Below, in pieces: positions 47,862 to 56,656 of a stretch of 64,000 nucleotides of DNA (its first letter is position 1; each line of letters starts with the position of its first letter). Both the position numbers and the translations under genes were made by a program. The stretch is from Deltaproteobacteria bacterium (GTDB lineage Bacteria > Myxococcota_A > Polyangia > Polyangiales > Houyiibacteriaceae). The stretch lies in assembly GCA_017644045.1 (NCBI GenBank), contig JAEPMI010000001.1:364470-428469 (forward strand), read 5' to 3'. The notes below the pieces were generated by a model. The model did not search any database and had not been told where the DNA came from. It saw only the letters and a list, made by a program, of their open reading frames with translations.

Positions 47862-50147
47862 TCAGCGTCGACCGAGCTCGAGGGTCAGCCGGACCCCTCG
47901 GCCGGGTCCCACGATCGACGAGCCGTGCACCTTGTAGGCCGTGTTCGCGAGGTTGTGCGCGACCAGCGCCACGTGCAGCCAGTCCTTCCACCGCCAACCG
48001 GCCCGCAGCTCCACCAGCGCGTAGCCCGGCGTTCCGCCGTCGGGGATCCGCGGGTCGCTCCCATCGCTGACGGCGAGTCGCGTCTGCGCGGCGGCCCACC
48101 GAAGGCCCGCGCCGACCCACACGCCCGTGCCGCGATGGCGCCAGCGACCCTCGACGTTTCCCTGGAGCGGCGGCACCCGCGAGAGCGGCACCCGACCCTC
48201 CGGCGCGAAGCGGTCACCGAGGCTCGGTCCCTCGCCCCAGGCGTAGCTCACGTTCGCGCTCAGGGTGACCTGCTCCGGCAGCAGGAGCGTCGCGGCCGAC
48301 TCGCCGCCGAAGAGCACGCTCGCGTCCGGCGCGTTGATCAGCTGGAAGGGATCCCGGGAGCCGAGGCAGTCCGGGGTGCTCGGCGGGCAGTCGTCGATCT
48401 CTCGGACCACGCGCTGAATCCCATCGGTGATGCGCGTCGCGAAGACCCAGAGCTCGAAGCGCAACCAGTCGAGGCGCAGCTTCGTGCCGAGCTCGGCGGT
48501 CAGCGATCGCTCCGGCTCGAGCTCCGCGTTCTCGAACTGGAAGCCGGGGCCGACTTGCTGGCGCCCGGTGAGGTCGTCCAGGTTGGGCGCGCGAAAGCCC
48601 TGGTCGAGGTTCAGGAAGAAGCCGTAGCGCTTCCGCGGCTGCACAGTGATCCCCGCGCGCCCGACCACCGCGCCGAAGGTCCGATCGACGGAGCTCGTGC
48701 CCGATTCGTCGTCGCCGGGCGCGCTGACACCGATGACCTGGGCGCGACCACCCGCGCGAAGGGTGAGCCCATCGATGGGCTGCACCACGAGCTCCGAGAA
48801 CGCTCCCAGCGTGGCCTGGATCGAGTGGTCGAGGTACTGGCCGCGGGAGAGCTCGAAGGTCCGCACCGGCTCGAGGTCGGTGAAGGACTGGTCCCCCCGC
48901 GAGTGCACCTGGTCACGGTAGCCATCCGCGCCGAAGCGGAGCGCGACCCGCGGCAGCTCTTCGCGCAGATCGGCGGTCGCGCGAAACGCCGCGCCGAGCG
49001 AGTGGACCTGATCGACCCAGCGAAAGCGCACCCCGGCTCGCGGCCGCTCGCGGCGGCGGTGCTCGTCGTGGAGCTGGTAGGAGACGGTCAGGCTCAGGTC
49101 CCGCAGGGCGCCCGCGCTTCCACGGAGCCCGCCGTAGGCGAGGGTCCGCCACTGCCGATCGACGGTCAGACACTCGTCGACGGGCGCCTCCGGGGCCGGG
49201 CACTGATCGGTTCGCGGCGCGTCCATCTGGCGGTAGCCGTAGACGGCCGCGAAAGCGCGGAGCTGGCGGGTGATCTGCTGGTCGACGCGGGCGTCGAAGG
49301 CCGCCTCGCGAAAGCCGGTCCCGAGCTGCGTGCGCCAGTCGCCGATCGGGCGGTCCGCCTCCTCGGTGAAGCGCGGAACCCAGGGCGCGACATCCCCCCG
49401 GCCGAGACCGTCGCCCTCCCGCCGGTGGCGCACGACCCCGCCGGAACGGAGCAGGTCCACGTCGCGGTAGCCGACGCCAGCCTGAAAGGCGCCGCGGTTC
49501 CAGCGAAGCTGGAGCTGGGCGCGACCGCCGAGCTCCCGATCGACGCTCCCGTAGCGCAGCCGAAGGCGCGGTCGGAGCTCGACGCCATCGACCGGGCCGA
49601 GGTGGGGCCGCACCGGCTCCGCGCGGATGACGCCACCGAGCGCGTCCGAGCCATAGACCACCGAGGCCGACCCGTGGAGCACCTCGATGCGGCTCACCGA
49701 GGCCTCGTCGATGGTGAAGAAGTACTGGTTCGGCCCCTGCCGATAGATGGCGTTGTTCAGCCGAACGCCATCGAAGACGTGCACCACGCGCTGGCCGGTG
49801 AGGCCGCGGACGTAGGGGCTCGCCTGGGCGTGAGCGGTCTGCTGGACCGCGACCCCCGGCACCCAGCCGAGCGCGTCCGGGGTGGAGCGAGGCTGCCGCT
49901 CGTCCATCTCCAGGCGGGTGACGACGCTCTCGGCCCGATCGTCCGACTCCGTCGTAACGGCGCCGATGTTGGCCGTGGCGCCATATTCGCCCTGACCCTC
50001 CTCCGACTCGAGCGCCGACCCCGATTCCTCTCCCGACTCCGACTCCGGCTCCACCGCCGTGCTCGCCCCGAACGCCGGCTCGTCCGCCGGGGACTGAGCC
50101 ACGGCCACGGCGCTCGAGAGGCAGAGCAGGAAGGCAAGCGGACGCAT
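47862..50147 (-). CDS. TonB-dependent outer-membrane receptor
   Basis: This 761-residue receptor has a signal peptide (MRPLAFLLCLSSAVAVAQ), an acidic Glu/Ser-rich extension (residues 20-60) and a plug domain with the classical VVHVFDGVRLNNAIYRQGPNQYFFTIDEASVSRIEVLHGSASVVYGSDALGGVI region. A 22-strand beta-barrel of about 600 residues closes with a typical aromatic-ended strand (RLTLELGRR). Cargo (siderophore, vitamin or sugar) cannot be read. It is divergent from a vWA lipoprotein gene. A TonB-like transducer is encoded at 51533. Confidence 0.92.
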   Translation of the reverse strand: MRPLAFLLCLSSAVAVAQSPADEPAFGASTAVEPESESGEESGSALESEEGQGEYGATANIGAVTTESDDRAESVVTRLEMDERQPRSTPDALGWVPGVAVQQTAHAQASPYVRGLTGQRVVHVFDGVRLNNAIYRQGPNQYFFTIDEASVSRIEVLHGSASVVYGSDALGGVIRAEPVRPHLGPVDGVELRPRLRLRYGSVDRELGGRAQLQLRWNRGAFQAGVGYRDVDLLRSGGVVRHRREGDGLGRGDVAPWVPRFTEEADRPIGDWRTQLGTGFREAAFDARVDQQITRQLRAFAAVYGYRQMDAPRTDQCPAPEAPVDECLTVDRQWRTLAYGGLRGSAGALRDLSLTVSYQLHDEHRRRERPRAGVRFRWVDQVHSLGAAFRATADLREELPRVALRFGADGYRDQVHSRGDQSFTDLEPVRTFELSRGQYLDHSIQATLGAFSELVVQPIDGLTLRAGGRAQVIGVSAPGDDESGTSSVDRTFGAVVGRAGITVQPRKRYGFFLNLDQGFRAPNLDDLTGRQQVGPGFQFENAELEPERSLTAELGTKLRLDWLRFELWVFATRITDGIQRVVREIDDCPPSTPDCLGSRDPFQLINAPDASVLFGGESAATLLLPEQVTLSANVSYAWGEGPSLGDRFAPEGRVPLSRVPPLQGNVEGRWRHRGTGVWVGAGLRWAAAQTRLAVSDGSDPRIPDGGTPGYALVELRAGWRWKDWLHVALVAHNLANTAYKVHGSSIVGPGRGVRLTLELGRR

Positions 50148-50216
50148 CGAATGGCGCGGACGCTACACCTTCGATGGGGCCCCCACCAATCGTGGGTGGG
50201 CAACCCGCCCCGATCG

Positions 50217-50222
50217 GAGGTA
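50217..50222 (+). promoter_or_regulatory. -10-like TATGCT with ordinary leader
   Basis: GGTATGCTTTTTCTC lies about 38 bases before ATG 50260. Together with CCGAGGTCCCC before the ATG, this is a conventional leadered promoter with a Shine-Dalgarno site. Confidence 0.3.
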
Positions 50223-50259
50223 TGCTTTTTCTCACAATCACCGTCACACCGAGGTCCCC

Positions 50260-51462
50260 ATGAGACAGGCCGCCCTCCCCCGCGCACTGCTCTGCATGCT
50301 CCTGCTCGCAGCGTGCGACTGCAACGACACGACGCCCCCGTGCGAGCGCGACGAGCCGATCTTCGGCTGTGGATCGAGCTGTGACGACACCAGCCTCTGC
50401 CGGGCTGGGCTCTACTGCGACCCCGACGAGGGCATCTGCACGGCGGACTGCGCAGACGACGACGACTGCGGCAGCGCCGAGCTCTGCAACGCGGACGGCA
50501 TGTGCGAGGACGCGCCGGACATGGGCGGCAACCGCGACGCCCAGGCCCGCTTCGACGGCCCCGGCAGTTGCCCGAGCGTCGAGGTGGGCGCGCGCCGCGT
50601 GACCCCGACGGTCATCCTGGTGGTCGACCAGTCGGGCAGCATGACCTCCGGCTTCGGCGGCTCGAACCGCTGGGACGCCCTGCGCGATTCGCTGCTCGAT
50701 CCGGACGACGGGTTGATCCAGGCCCTTCAGGACCAGGTCCGCTTCGGCCTGGCGCTCTACTCCGCCGAGGCGGAAGGAAACAGCTCGGGCCCGCCCATCG
50801 GCGAGTGCCCGATGCTCAGCGAGGTGACCGCGGCCATCAGCAACTACGACGCGATCCGCACCGTCTACGAGGCCGCCGAGCCCATCGACGAGACGCCGAC
50901 CGGCGACGCGATCGACGCGATTCTCGATGGCTGGCTCGGGATGCCCGATCGGCCGACCGACCCGACGATCTTCATCCTCGCCACCGACGGTGAGCCGGAC
51001 CGCTGCGAGGAGCTCAACCCGCAGCGCGGTCAGGACGAGGCCATCGCCGCGGTGACCCGCGCACATGACAACGGCATCCGCACCTACGTGATCAGCGTCG
51101 GCTCCGACGTGTCCGACGCCCATCTCCAGGACGTCGCCAACGCCGGCCTCGGCGAGCCGGCGACCGATGCGGAGTTCTGGGTCGCCGGCGACGACGAGGG
51201 CCTGCGCGATGCGCTCGGCTCGATCATCGGTGGCGCGGTGAGCTGCTCCCTCGAGCTCTCGAGCGCGCTGGCGGACGTCTCGGAGGCCTGCATGGGCACG
51301 GTCGTCCTGAACGGCCGGGAGCTCCCCTGTGACGACCCGGACGGCTGGGAGGCGACCGACGCCAACACCATCGAGCTGCTCGGGGACGCCTGCGACGAGC
51401 TCCTGAGCACCACGGGCGCGACCCTCCGGGCGACGTTCCCCTGCGGCGTCGACCTGATCTGA
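50260..51462 (+). CDS. vWA-domain lipoprotein
   Basis: The signal (RALLCMLLLAAC) ends at a lipobox Cys. Residues about 25-85 are a Cys-rich module (CERDEPIFGCGSSC, SLCRAGLYC, GICTADC, ELCNADGMC). Residues about 110-330 form a von Willebrand factor A domain with MIDAS motif DQSGS (VILVVDQSGSMTSG) and a later LATDGEPD. A C-terminal extension has four Cys. vWA domains bind protein partners through a metal ion, and such lipoproteins are probably displayed at the outer membrane. It is divergent from the TonB receptor. A terminator hairpin follows the stop. Confidence 0.83.
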   Translation: MRQAALPRALLCMLLLAACDCNDTTPPCERDEPIFGCGSSCDDTSLCRAGLYCDPDEGICTADCADDDDCGSAELCNADGMCEDAPDMGGNRDAQARFDGPGSCPSVEVGARRVTPTVILVVDQSGSMTSGFGGSNRWDALRDSLLDPDDGLIQALQDQVRFGLALYSAEAEGNSSGPPIGECPMLSEVTAAISNYDAIRTVYEAAEPIDETPTGDAIDAILDGWLGMPDRPTDPTIFILATDGEPDRCEELNPQRGQDEAIAAVTRAHDNGIRTYVISVGSDVSDAHLQDVANAGLGEPATDAEFWVAGDDEGLRDALGSIIGGAVSCSLELSSALADVSEACMGTVVLNGRELPCDDPDGWEATDANTIELLGDACDELLSTTGATLRATFPCGVDLI

Positions 51463-51466
51463 GGAC

Positions 51467-51483
51467 TGCCCCAATCGGGGGCA
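51467..51483 (+). terminator. short hairpin after the vWA lipoprotein gene
   Basis: TGCCCC-AATCG-GGGGCA forms a six-base stem with a five-base loop, followed by a weakly T-rich stretch. Confidence 0.4.
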
Positions 51484-51502
51484 TCCCGATCTTTCGCTTG
51501 AT

Positions 51503-51508
51503 GATAAT
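51503..51508 (+). promoter_or_regulatory. -10-like GATAAT before the TonB-like gene
   Basis: TGATAATGA lies about 25 bases before GTG 51533. It is in an AT-rich patch and partly resembles a Fur box, but too weakly to claim one. Confidence 0.35.
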
Positions 51509-51532
51509 GAATTCGCGTTTCATCTTCTTCGG

Positions 51533-52408
51533 GTGCTTCTCCTCCGAGAAGACCCGGCGATCGAGCGCCCCGCTGCCGAGAAGCGACCGGCGTCCCGTGA
51601 GGGGCGGCGGATCGTGCTCTTCGTCGTCGCTTCGGTGATCGGCCACGTGGGCCTGGTGGCTGCGGCCCCCTCGCTCCCGGTGTTCGCGGCCGCGATGGCC
51701 GAGGACGAGCTGGTCTTCATGGACCTCGAGCCGGACCCGCCCGAGGTCGAGGCCGCCCCGATTCCGGTCGAGGAGCCCGAGCCGATCGAGGAGCCCGAGC
51801 CCGTCGAAGAGCCGGAGCCGATCGAGGAGCCCGAGCCCGTCGAGGAGCCGGAGCCGATCGAGGAGCCCGAGCCCGTCGAGGAGCCGGCGGAAGAGCCCGT
51901 GACCGAGGCCCCGGTCGAAGAGCCGGTCGACGAGACGCCGGTCGAGGAGCCGACCGAGCCCACCGACGCCTCGCTCGCCGCGACCGACCACGCCGGCGCC
52001 GAGGCGGCCGAGACCGTGGCCAGCGCCGCGGGCGGCCTGGCCGTCGACCGGACCGCGGGCGCGGGCCGTGAGGGCGCCGTGAACGGCGCGACCCGCACGG
52101 AGCCCGTTCGGCCCGACCCGAACGCCCTGCGGGCGTGGCGACTCTCCGCCATGCGGGCGCTCGGTCGCCCCCAGCCGACGCTGGCGCTCCGCCGCACCGG
52201 ACAAGAGGGCATCGCCTGGGTGGCCTTCCAGATCGACGACACCGGCCGCGTGGTCGGCGTCCGCCTGCACCAGAGCAGCGGTCACGACCTGGTCGACGAA
52301 GCCGCCCTCGCGTTCGCGCGGACCCGCTCGGTCCTCCCGCGGCCACCGGCGCCGTGGGACACGCGCTGGATCCGGCTCCCGATCCGCTACCGCGCCGAAC
52401 GCGGCTGA
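51533..52408 (+). CDS. TonB-family energy transducer
   Basis: The 291-residue protein has an N-terminal inner-membrane helix (RRIVLFVVASVIGHVGLVAAAPSL), a long periplasm-spanning EPEPIEEPEPVEEP repeat region (about residues 80-140) and a TonB C-terminal domain (RRTGQEGIAWVAFQIDDTGRVVGVRLHQSSGHDLVDEAALAFARTRSVLP). It should couple the proton-motive force to outer-membrane receptors. ExbB/ExbD are not in the window. The start is GTG 51533; upstream residues are not available because of stops. It follows the vWA gene on the same strand and faces the 52412 gene, with three bases between stops. Confidence 0.85.
   Translation: MLLLREDPAIERPAAEKRPASREGRRIVLFVVASVIGHVGLVAAAPSLPVFAAAMAEDELVFMDLEPDPPEVEAAPIPVEEPEPIEEPEPVEEPEPIEEPEPVEEPEPIEEPEPVEEPAEEPVTEAPVEEPVDETPVEEPTEPTDASLAATDHAGAEAAETVASAAGGLAVDRTAGAGREGAVNGATRTEPVRPDPNALRAWRLSAMRALGRPQPTLALRRTGQEGIAWVAFQIDDTGRVVGVRLHQSSGHDLVDEAALAFARTRSVLPRPPAPWDTRWIRLPIRYRAERG
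51767..51888 (+). repeat. tandem repeat encoding EEPEPIEEPEPV
   Basis: A near-36-bp unit (GAGGAGCCCGAGCC... type) recurs about three times and encodes the Glu-Pro spacer of the TonB-like protein; the period keeps the frame. Confidence 0.75.
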
Positions 52409-52411
52409 GCG

Positions 52412-52984
52412 CTACTCTTCCCAGTCGATGCGGATCTGCGCGGGCGAGTCGTCGTCGCCCTCCGGTGAGTGCTCGATGGTCGCCACGGCGTCGGTGACGC
52501 CGCTGAGGTGAGCGCTCGCCTCGCCCCAGCCCGCGACGCTCTGCCAGAGCACCGGGTGCGGCTGCGGGAAGTCCTCGATGATCAACCGCGCCCAGCCCTC
52601 GCCGTTGGTGACGCTGAGCCGGCCGGTGCTGTAGTGCACGTCCCACATTCGGCCCGCACGCTTCAGGACGAAGCCGATGGAGCCCACCCGGAAGAAGACA
52701 CGGTAGAGGGTCGAGAGGTTCTGCTTCGCGCCGTAGTACGCGACCTCTTTGCAGAGCGTGAAGTCGCCCCGCCCGAAGATGCGGTCGATGGCGACGTTCA
52801 TGTCGACGAAGAGCGCGAAGGGCACCCAGGACGAGCGGAGGACACCTGCCTCCAGGATCGCCCGATGCTTCGGTTCGAGCGCGGCACGGACCTGAGCCTC
52901 ACCAGCGGGGCCATGGCGTTCGCGGAGCCAACGCTCCCTCGCCGTGATGGCGCTTCCCTTGAGCAGTACGGGCTTCAAGGGCAC
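52412..52984 (-). CDS. DUF2378-like (TIGR02265-type) protein
   Basis: The 190-residue cytoplasmic protein has the myxobacterial pattern G-S-x-x-x-A-x-x-R (KGSAITARERWLRERHG), a VLRSSWVPFALFVDMNVAIDRIFG helix, then LYRVFFRVGSIGFVLKRAGRMWDVHYSTG and a closing IRIDWEE. My recollection of the DUF2378/TIGR02265 paralogous family fits this, but I could not check. The C-terminal domain of the kinase at 37501 shares this pattern. GTG 52984 is listed; TAGACT at 52986-52991 is seven bases before an in-frame TTG at 52978, so that may be the real start. Confidence 0.6.
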   Translation of the reverse strand: MPLKPVLLKGSAITARERWLRERHGPAGEAQVRAALEPKHRAILEAGVLRSSWVPFALFVDMNVAIDRIFGRGDFTLCKEVAYYGAKQNLSTLYRVFFRVGSIGFVLKRAGRMWDVHYSTGRLSVTNGEGWARLIIEDFPQPHPVLWQSVAGWGEASAHLSGVTDAVATIEHSPEGDDDSPAQIRIDWEE

Positions 52985-53008
52985 CAGTCTAACAGTCGGG
53001 ACGCGTGG

Positions 53009-53542
53009 TCAACCAGGGTCGCCACGATCGAAGAGAGCGACGCTCGTCCCGCGGACCGCCGCGGCGACGCGAACGGCGTCGTGCAGCTGGGTCGCGTCCA
53101 AGCCGACAGCGCGCCCCTTCGCCTCGTGGTGGCGCATGCACGCCTGGCAGCCGTTGAGGGCGCTCGCGGCGAGCGCGAAGAGCTCGAAGTCGGCCTTGCT
53201 GCCGGCCGGGCGGGCCACCCGTTTCATCCGCAAGCCCGCGGGGAGGTGCGCGTGCTCGCCACCGACCGAGTCCACGAAGCGGTAGTAGACGTTGTTCATC
53301 GCCATCAACGCCGCGGCAGCGCGTGCGTCCTCGAGGGTCGCCGACGCGACCCCGGCTGCCGCGGCGTCCGTCGCGAAGGCGTCGGTGAGCAGGCGATCCC
53401 GCAAGGTCACCGCGGACGCCATGGCGCAGCCCCACCGTTGGCCGACGTTCAGGCGGGTCTCGCCGAGGACCTTCGCCAGGTCGTAGGCGAGATCCGCCGT
53501 GTGCGCCGGGAGGGTGGCGAGGAGTGCGTCGGTGGCGTCCAT
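53009..53542 (-). CDS. AhpD-like carboxymuconolactone-decarboxylase-fold protein
   Basis: The 177-residue all-helical protein has the AhpD-type redox motif C-x-x-C-x3-H (CQACMRHH: Cys132, Cys135, His139) in the conserved helix following LFALAASALNG, and a YRFVDS segment. Such proteins reduce peroxides or act as adaptors for peroxiredoxins, usually with AhpC, which is not nearby. It starts at ATG 53542, just after the rpsD terminator, so it can be transcribed by read-through or from its own promoter. The upstream extension of the open frame is Arg-rich and rejected. Confidence 0.82.
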   Translation of the reverse strand: MDATDALLATLPAHTADLAYDLAKVLGETRLNVGQRWGCAMASAVTLRDRLLTDAFATDAAAAGVASATLEDARAAAALMAMNNVYYRFVDSVGGEHAHLPAGLRMKRVARPAGSKADFELFALAASALNGCQACMRHHEAKGRAVGLDATQLHDAVRVAAAVRGTSVALFDRGDPG

Positions 53543-53561
53543 GGGGGTCCCAAACGAGAAA

Positions 53562-53586
53562 CGGCCACGACGAGTCGTCGCGGCCG
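53562..53586 (-). terminator. rpsD terminator hairpin
   Basis: On the minus strand CGGCCGCGACGA and TCGTCGTGGCCG form a stem with one G.U pair, followed by TTTCTCGTTT. It lies 31 bases after the rpsD stop. Confidence 0.7.
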
Positions 53587-53616
53587 CTTCGAAGGATAGC
53601 CCTGGCGGGCCCGAGA

Positions 53617-54237
53617 TCAGAGGCGCTTCGAGTAGTACTCGATGACCAGGTTCATCTCGACGGGGAAGGGCACGGAGCCGGGACCGGGCAGCTCGGCCAC
53701 GGTCGCGACCTTCTTGTCCTCGTCCCACTTGAGCCACTCGGGGCGGTTGAGCGCCGGCTTGTCCAGCGACTCGACCACGATGGCGATCTCCTTGCTCTTG
53801 TCGCGCAGGGTGATCTCGTCGCCCTCGCTGACGCGGAAGGAGGGGATGTCCACGCGCTTGCCGTTCACGCGAACGTGACGATGACGCACGAGCTGACGGG
53901 CGGCCGGGATGGTGCGGCCGAAGCCGGCACGGAAGACCACGTTGTCCAGACGACGCTCGAGGAACTCGATCAGCTTGTCCGGAGTGGGAGCCTTGTCGCG
54001 CTTCGCCTCGACGAAGAGGCGGCGGAACTGCCGCTCGGTCAGACCGTAGTTCAAGCGCAGCTTCTGCTTCTCCTGGAGCTGCTTCTTGAAGTCCGACTCA
54101 CGCCGACGACGGGCGTTCTTCGGCCCATGCTCGCCGGGCGGATAAGCCCGATCCCACATGGTCTTACGGGAGAGCCCGGGGAGATCGACTCCGAGGGCTC
54201 GCATCTTCTTGACTCGCGGTCCGGTGTAGCGCGACAT
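53617..54237 (-). CDS. rpsD: ribosomal protein S4
   Basis: S4 is a primary 16S rRNA-binding protein of the small subunit and helps nucleate assembly. The 206 residues are full length. The N-terminus RYTGPRVKKMRALGVDLPGL lacks the four zinc-binding Cys seen in C+ forms, so this is a C- form. The S4 domain reads RRLDNVVFRAGFGRTIPAARQLVRHRHVRVNGKRVDIPSF. The end is NLVIEYYSKRL. AAGAGA precedes the ATG. It stands alone, not in the usual rpsM-rpsK-rpsD-rpoA cluster, and has its own terminator. Confidence 0.97.
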   Translation of the reverse strand: MSRYTGPRVKKMRALGVDLPGLSRKTMWDRAYPPGEHGPKNARRRRESDFKKQLQEKQKLRLNYGLTERQFRRLFVEAKRDKAPTPDKLIEFLERRLDNVVFRAGFGRTIPAARQLVRHRHVRVNGKRVDIPSFRVSEGDEITLRDKSKEIAIVVESLDKPALNRPEWLKWDEDKKVATVAELPGPGSVPFPVEMNLVIEYYSKRL

Positions 54238-54415
54238 GTCTCTTCAGACTCCGTGGTGGCGGCCGAGCCGCCGAAAACAACCGGGCCCGCTTAGCGCAGA
54301 CCCGGGGAAAGTCAAAACGGACCGGCGAAATTGAGCCGATCCACCCGGGACTCGCGGACTGCGGGTCCGGGGTCGGGCGGTATGACCCGAGATCCGGGGT
54401 GCCGTCAAGGGCCCG

Positions 54416-56653
54416 GTGCTGCTATCTGGCCCAGCCTTGCGCGCGCTGGGGATGGCGCTCCTCTTGTCGGGGCTGGTTGGATCGGTGGCGGGGGCCCAGC
54501 CTTCGGAGACCAGCCGCGTCCTGCGGGCGACCCGGATCGACGGGGATCGACAACCCACCATCGATGGACAGTTGGACGACCCGATCTGGGCCGAGGCCCA
54601 CGAAGCCGACGATTTCGTGGAGCGGCGACCGGTCCAAGGGGCGATCCCGCCGGTCCGGACCGCGTTCCGGGTGCTCTTCGACCGGGAGGCCCTCTACGTG
54701 GGGATCCGCCTCGAGATGGCCGAGGGCGAGGAGGCGAGAGCCGTCGAGCTGGCGCGAGACAGCTTGGCGATCTTCAGCGACGACGCCGTGACCGTGAAGG
54801 TCGACGTTCGCCACGACCACCGGAACACGGTCGGCTTCACCGTGAACTCGGCCGGCGCGCAGCTCGACTACATCGCGATCGACAACGGGCGAGTCTTCCG
54901 TCGCGAGGTCGACGCGGTCTGGGAGAGCGCCGTCACGGAGGTCCCGGGCGCGTGGATCGCGGAGATGCGGCTGCCTTTCACCGCGCTGGGCCTGGCCGAC
55001 GTGGTGGGCGAGCGGGTGGTCGGTCTCAACATCACCCGCGACCACAACGCCGCGCGCGGCACCTACGACTGGGCGGCGATGCCGGTGCAGCTCGGCGCGT
55101 TCTCGGCGCAGCACTACGGCGACCTGCTCGGCCTGGACGACGTGGAGACCGGCCGGCCACTCATTCTCCTCCCCTACGTGCTGGGTGGGCTTCGCGAGGA
55201 CGACCCGACGCGCTTCCCGAGCGGCACCCCCTGGACGGTCAGCGCGGGCATGGATGCGCGGATGCGGCTGGCCGAGGACGTGTGGGGCGAGCTCACGGCG
55301 CTCACGGACTTCGCGCAGGTCGACCTCGACACCCCGCAGGTCAACCTGGACCGCTTCCCTCTCTTCTTCCCCGAGCGGCGCCCCTTCTTCCTCAACGGCC
55401 TCGACGTCTTCACCTTCGGCGCGGAGGGCCAGGCCCAGCCCTTCTTCACGCGGCGCATCGGCCTCGACCAGGACCGGAGCGAGGTCCTGATCTGGGGCGG
55501 CGCCAAGGCGTACGGCCGGGTGCCGCTCGGGGGCAGCAACCGGCTGACCTTCGGCGTGCTCGACGTGCTGACCGACGAGGACCCGATCACCAACTACGGC
55601 GTCGGCCGACTGCGGCTCGACCTCGGCGAGGCGAGCTACATCGGCGCGATCGCGACGGTCCGCACCCCGGGCGATCAGCGCAACGACGTCACCGCCGGCG
55701 CGGACTTCTTCGTGCGCGCGGCGGACGGCAAGCTCGAGCTCTCCGGCTTCGCGTCCGGGAGCTTCGGTCCGGAAGACCCCTCGGACGACCCCGACGCGCC
55801 ACCGCCCGGCATCGAGCGCGGCGCCGCGGGTCGGCTCGCCGCACGCTATCGGGGTCGGGTCGCCCGGGCGGAGATCTCGGGGCTCTGGGTCGGCCCCGAC
55901 TTCGATCCGGCGGTCGGGTTCGTGCGGCGGCAGGATACCGTTCAGCTCGACGCCGAGCTGACGCTCCAGCGACGCACCGATGCGATGGGGCTCGAGAACG
56001 TCGACGTGATCTTCCGCGGGGCCCAGCTCTTCGACAGCACCTTCGACACCCACCAGGGCAGCCGCGGCGGCGCCGAGATCGCGCTCGGCTGGGTCAGCGG
56101 TTGGTACGCCTACGCGCGAGCCGACTACGTCGAGGACGTCGTCTTCGAGAGCTTCGACCTCGCGGGTCGCACCGTGCAACCCGGGACCTACCGCGGCCTG
56201 CAGACCTTCTTCGGCATCAGCCGTTCGGACGCCCGGAACCCGTACTTCTCCCTCGACTACGACGCGGTCTCTTCGTACTTCGGCGGCGTCCGCCAGACCG
56301 CGAGCGCGTCCTTCGGCGTCACGGCGACGCGGCACGTCCGCCTGGTGCTCAGCGGCGCGCTCAGCCACCTCGAGCTTCCGAGCTACGACCCCTTCTTCCT
56401 GTGGACCGCGAACGCGCGGCTCACGGTCGCGCCGACGACCACGCTGCAGCTCGACGCCATCTTCCAGGTCGACGCCGTCGCCGAGGTCACCGGGACCCTC
56501 GTTCGGCTGCGGTGGCGCTACCTCCCGGGCAGCGATCTCTTCCTGGTCTACCGCGAGCGCCGCCCCTACGGCGACACCCGCGGCGATCCCGACCAGGCGC
56601 TCGAGCGCCGAGCGCTGCTCAAGCTGATCTTCCGCTTCGACGCGCTCCTGTGA
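54416..56653 (+). CDS. DUF5916 outer-membrane protein with CBM9-like domain
   Basis: A signal peptide (ALGMALLLSGLVGSVAGA) is followed by a CBM9-like beta-sandwich (residues about 40-220: GQLDDPIWAEAHEADDF, FRVLFDREALYVGIRL, GAWIAEMRLPFTALGL) and a beta-barrel-type C-terminal half of 500 residues with alternating strands and a hydrophobic final LKLIFRFDALL. This is the DUF5916 layout, a secreted or outer-membrane protein of unknown substrate often found with carbohydrate systems. The start is GTG 54416; ATG 54452 is an alternative. It is preceded by a 178-base gap and lacks a clear ribosome site. Confidence 0.82.
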   Translation: MLLSGPALRALGMALLLSGLVGSVAGAQPSETSRVLRATRIDGDRQPTIDGQLDDPIWAEAHEADDFVERRPVQGAIPPVRTAFRVLFDREALYVGIRLEMAEGEEARAVELARDSLAIFSDDAVTVKVDVRHDHRNTVGFTVNSAGAQLDYIAIDNGRVFRREVDAVWESAVTEVPGAWIAEMRLPFTALGLADVVGERVVGLNITRDHNAARGTYDWAAMPVQLGAFSAQHYGDLLGLDDVETGRPLILLPYVLGGLREDDPTRFPSGTPWTVSAGMDARMRLAEDVWGELTALTDFAQVDLDTPQVNLDRFPLFFPERRPFFLNGLDVFTFGAEGQAQPFFTRRIGLDQDRSEVLIWGGAKAYGRVPLGGSNRLTFGVLDVLTDEDPITNYGVGRLRLDLGEASYIGAIATVRTPGDQRNDVTAGADFFVRAADGKLELSGFASGSFGPEDPSDDPDAPPPGIERGAAGRLAARYRGRVARAEISGLWVGPDFDPAVGFVRRQDTVQLDAELTLQRRTDAMGLENVDVIFRGAQLFDSTFDTHQGSRGGAEIALGWVSGWYAYARADYVEDVVFESFDLAGRTVQPGTYRGLQTFFGISRSDARNPYFSLDYDAVSSYFGGVRQTASASFGVTATRHVRLVLSGALSHLELPSYDPFFLWTANARLTVAPTTTLQLDAIFQVDAVAEVTGTLVRLRWRYLPGSDLFLVYRERRPYGDTRGDPDQALERRALLKLIFRFDALL

Positions 56654-56656
56654 CGC

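Noticed and set aside
51496-51532. Fur box before the TonB-like gene
   Set aside because: TGATAATGAATTC matches only about half of the consensus positions.
54422-56368. Minus-strand open frame across the DUF5916 gene
   Set aside because: A shadow of the high-GC coding strand; no recognisable motif or signal peptide.
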